Origin: Maricaulis sp965242785
GTDB taxonomy: Bacteria; Pseudomonadota; Alphaproteobacteria; Caulobacterales; Maricaulaceae
Direction of reading: 5' to 3'
NCBI GenBank assembly: GCA_965242785.1
Contig: CBDETA010000004.1
Location: 1,240,001 to 1,304,000 of the forward strand
DNA length: 64,000 nucleotides
The notes below the pieces were generated by a model, which ran no database searches, was not told the DNA's origin, and saw only the letters and a list, made by a program, of their open reading frames with translations. Below are positions 63,518-64,000 of the stretch, in pieces. The position numbers were made by a program, and so were the translations under genes. Within the stretch, counting starts at the first letter, position 1. Every line of letters begins with the position of its first letter.

Positions 63518-64000
63518 CTAGTCCAGCGGCAGGGCGAGCGGGCGCATCGGCGCGGCATCGGCTCCGCGCAGTTTCAGCGAGGCGGCGATGAAGGCAAACG
63601 CGTGGACACCGTCGGCGGCGAGGGCTTCCAGGTCGACCAGTTCCAGGATCGGAATGCCCGACTGGGCCAGCAGGAAGGTGTGGACCGGGACGTAATTGCC
63701 GGGGGTTTCGGACGGGAAGGCCTCGAAGGACAGCGTGTCCGTACCGATCACCATGGCGCCGGCGTCTGCCAGATAGCGGGCCGCGTCCATGCCCAGACCC
63801 GGCGCGTTCTCCATATAGTCCCGGGCCGAGCGGTAGTCCTGCATGCGCCCGGTCCGGATCAGGACGACATCACCGCTCTCAAGCGTCAGGCCGGCGTGTG
63901 CGAGGGCCGCCTCGAGATCGGCGGGGACGACGCGATGGCCGGGAGCCAGCTGCTCCACGCCCAGGGCTGCAGGCAGGTCGAGCAGGATACCGCGCGCGAT
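63518..64000 (-). CDS. Cyclase family protein (kynurenine formamidase-like), N-terminus beyond the window
   Basis: 160 residues of the C-terminal part are visible, open through the right edge. IARGILLDLPAALGVEQL, SGDVVLIRTGRMQDY, VIGTDTLSFEAFPS and VHTFLLAQSGIPILELVDLEAL are family signatures of metal-dependent cyclases/arylformamidases. The N-terminal HxGTHxDxP metal motif would lie outside the window. Four bases separate it from the EamA gene. Confidence 0.85.
   Translation of the reverse strand: MARGILLDLPAALGVEQLAPGHRVVPADLEAALAHAGLTLESGDVVLIRTGRMQDYRSARDYMENAPGLGMDAARYLADAGAMVIGTDTLSFEAFPSETPGNYVPVHTFLLAQSGIPILELVDLEALAADGVHAFAFIAASLKLRGADAAPMRPLALPLD

Overview
The window comes from a GC-rich alphaproteobacterial chromosome. 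The signs are an aa3 oxidase operon in the order coxB-coxA-ctaB-small protein-ctaG-coxC-DUF983-SURF1, plant-type glutamate-cysteine ligase, an ELM1-like protein, DUF3775, and the class GN sortase with its VIT/VWA target typical of marine proteobacteria. The overall content suggests a marine Caulobacterales/Maricaulales-type heterotroph (Maricaulis-like). This is an inference from gene content, not a database result. I see no rRNA, tRNA, CRISPR array, prophage or intact insertion sequence.

Layout. 1-9.4 kb: two overlapping M16 peptidases (one active, one apparently inactive), ubiA diverging from rsmE, an ORF6N DNA-binding gene with a likely single-base frameshift at its 5' end, gshA, a POT peptide transporter with a strong terminator, and a two-lobed aspartyl protease. 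9.5-13.8 kb: TonB-dependent receptor, tldD and a TPR protein, all on the minus strand. 14-22 kb: the cytochrome c oxidase operon, running on into DUF983, SURF1, a GNAT acetyltransferase and an EAL phosphodiesterase. 22.1-23 kb: a long non-coding interval with two copies of a GC-rich repeat and several hairpins. 23-30 kb: DUF3775, a TetR regulator, a membrane-bound serine hydrolase, a response regulator, a GFA protein, threonine aldolase and a proline-rich anchored protein. 30.3-35.5 kb: sortase and its target, divergent from a histidine kinase/response regulator pair. 35.6-37.9 kb: a secreted protein with seven tandem beta-propeller-type repeats and a metallophosphatase domain. 38-42.4 kb: aspartate aminotransferase, Dps, an ArsR plus circularly permuted ATP-grasp operon, and a hairpin-rich non-coding interval that looks like a small RNA gene. 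42.5-48.7 kb: LysR, DUF547, aldo/keto reductase, trxB, a CX5R phosphatase-like protein and an ELM1-like protein. 49-54.2 kb: BlaI and a BlaR1-type M56 protease fused to an M23 endopeptidase domain, a hybrid histidine kinase, and a Tsx-like outer membrane protein. The blaI pair lies between two copies of a second repeat family (48.8 and 54.2 kb). 54.4-64 kb: greA, carB, a class C beta-lactamase-fold hydrolase, a DUF2975/XRE pair, DUF1697, a solute-binding lipoprotein, an EamA transporter and a truncated cyclase-family gene.

Most of the window is housekeeping. The parts that deserve attention are: the candidate sRNA with several CCCC-bearing loops (41672-41862); the ArsR/CP-ATP-grasp operon with in-phase GATAT repeats over its ribosome binding site; the M56-M23 fusion under a 35-bp BlaI-type dyad; the sortase operon next to a Crp/Fnr-like palindrome; the dyad over the dps promoter; and the two repeat families.
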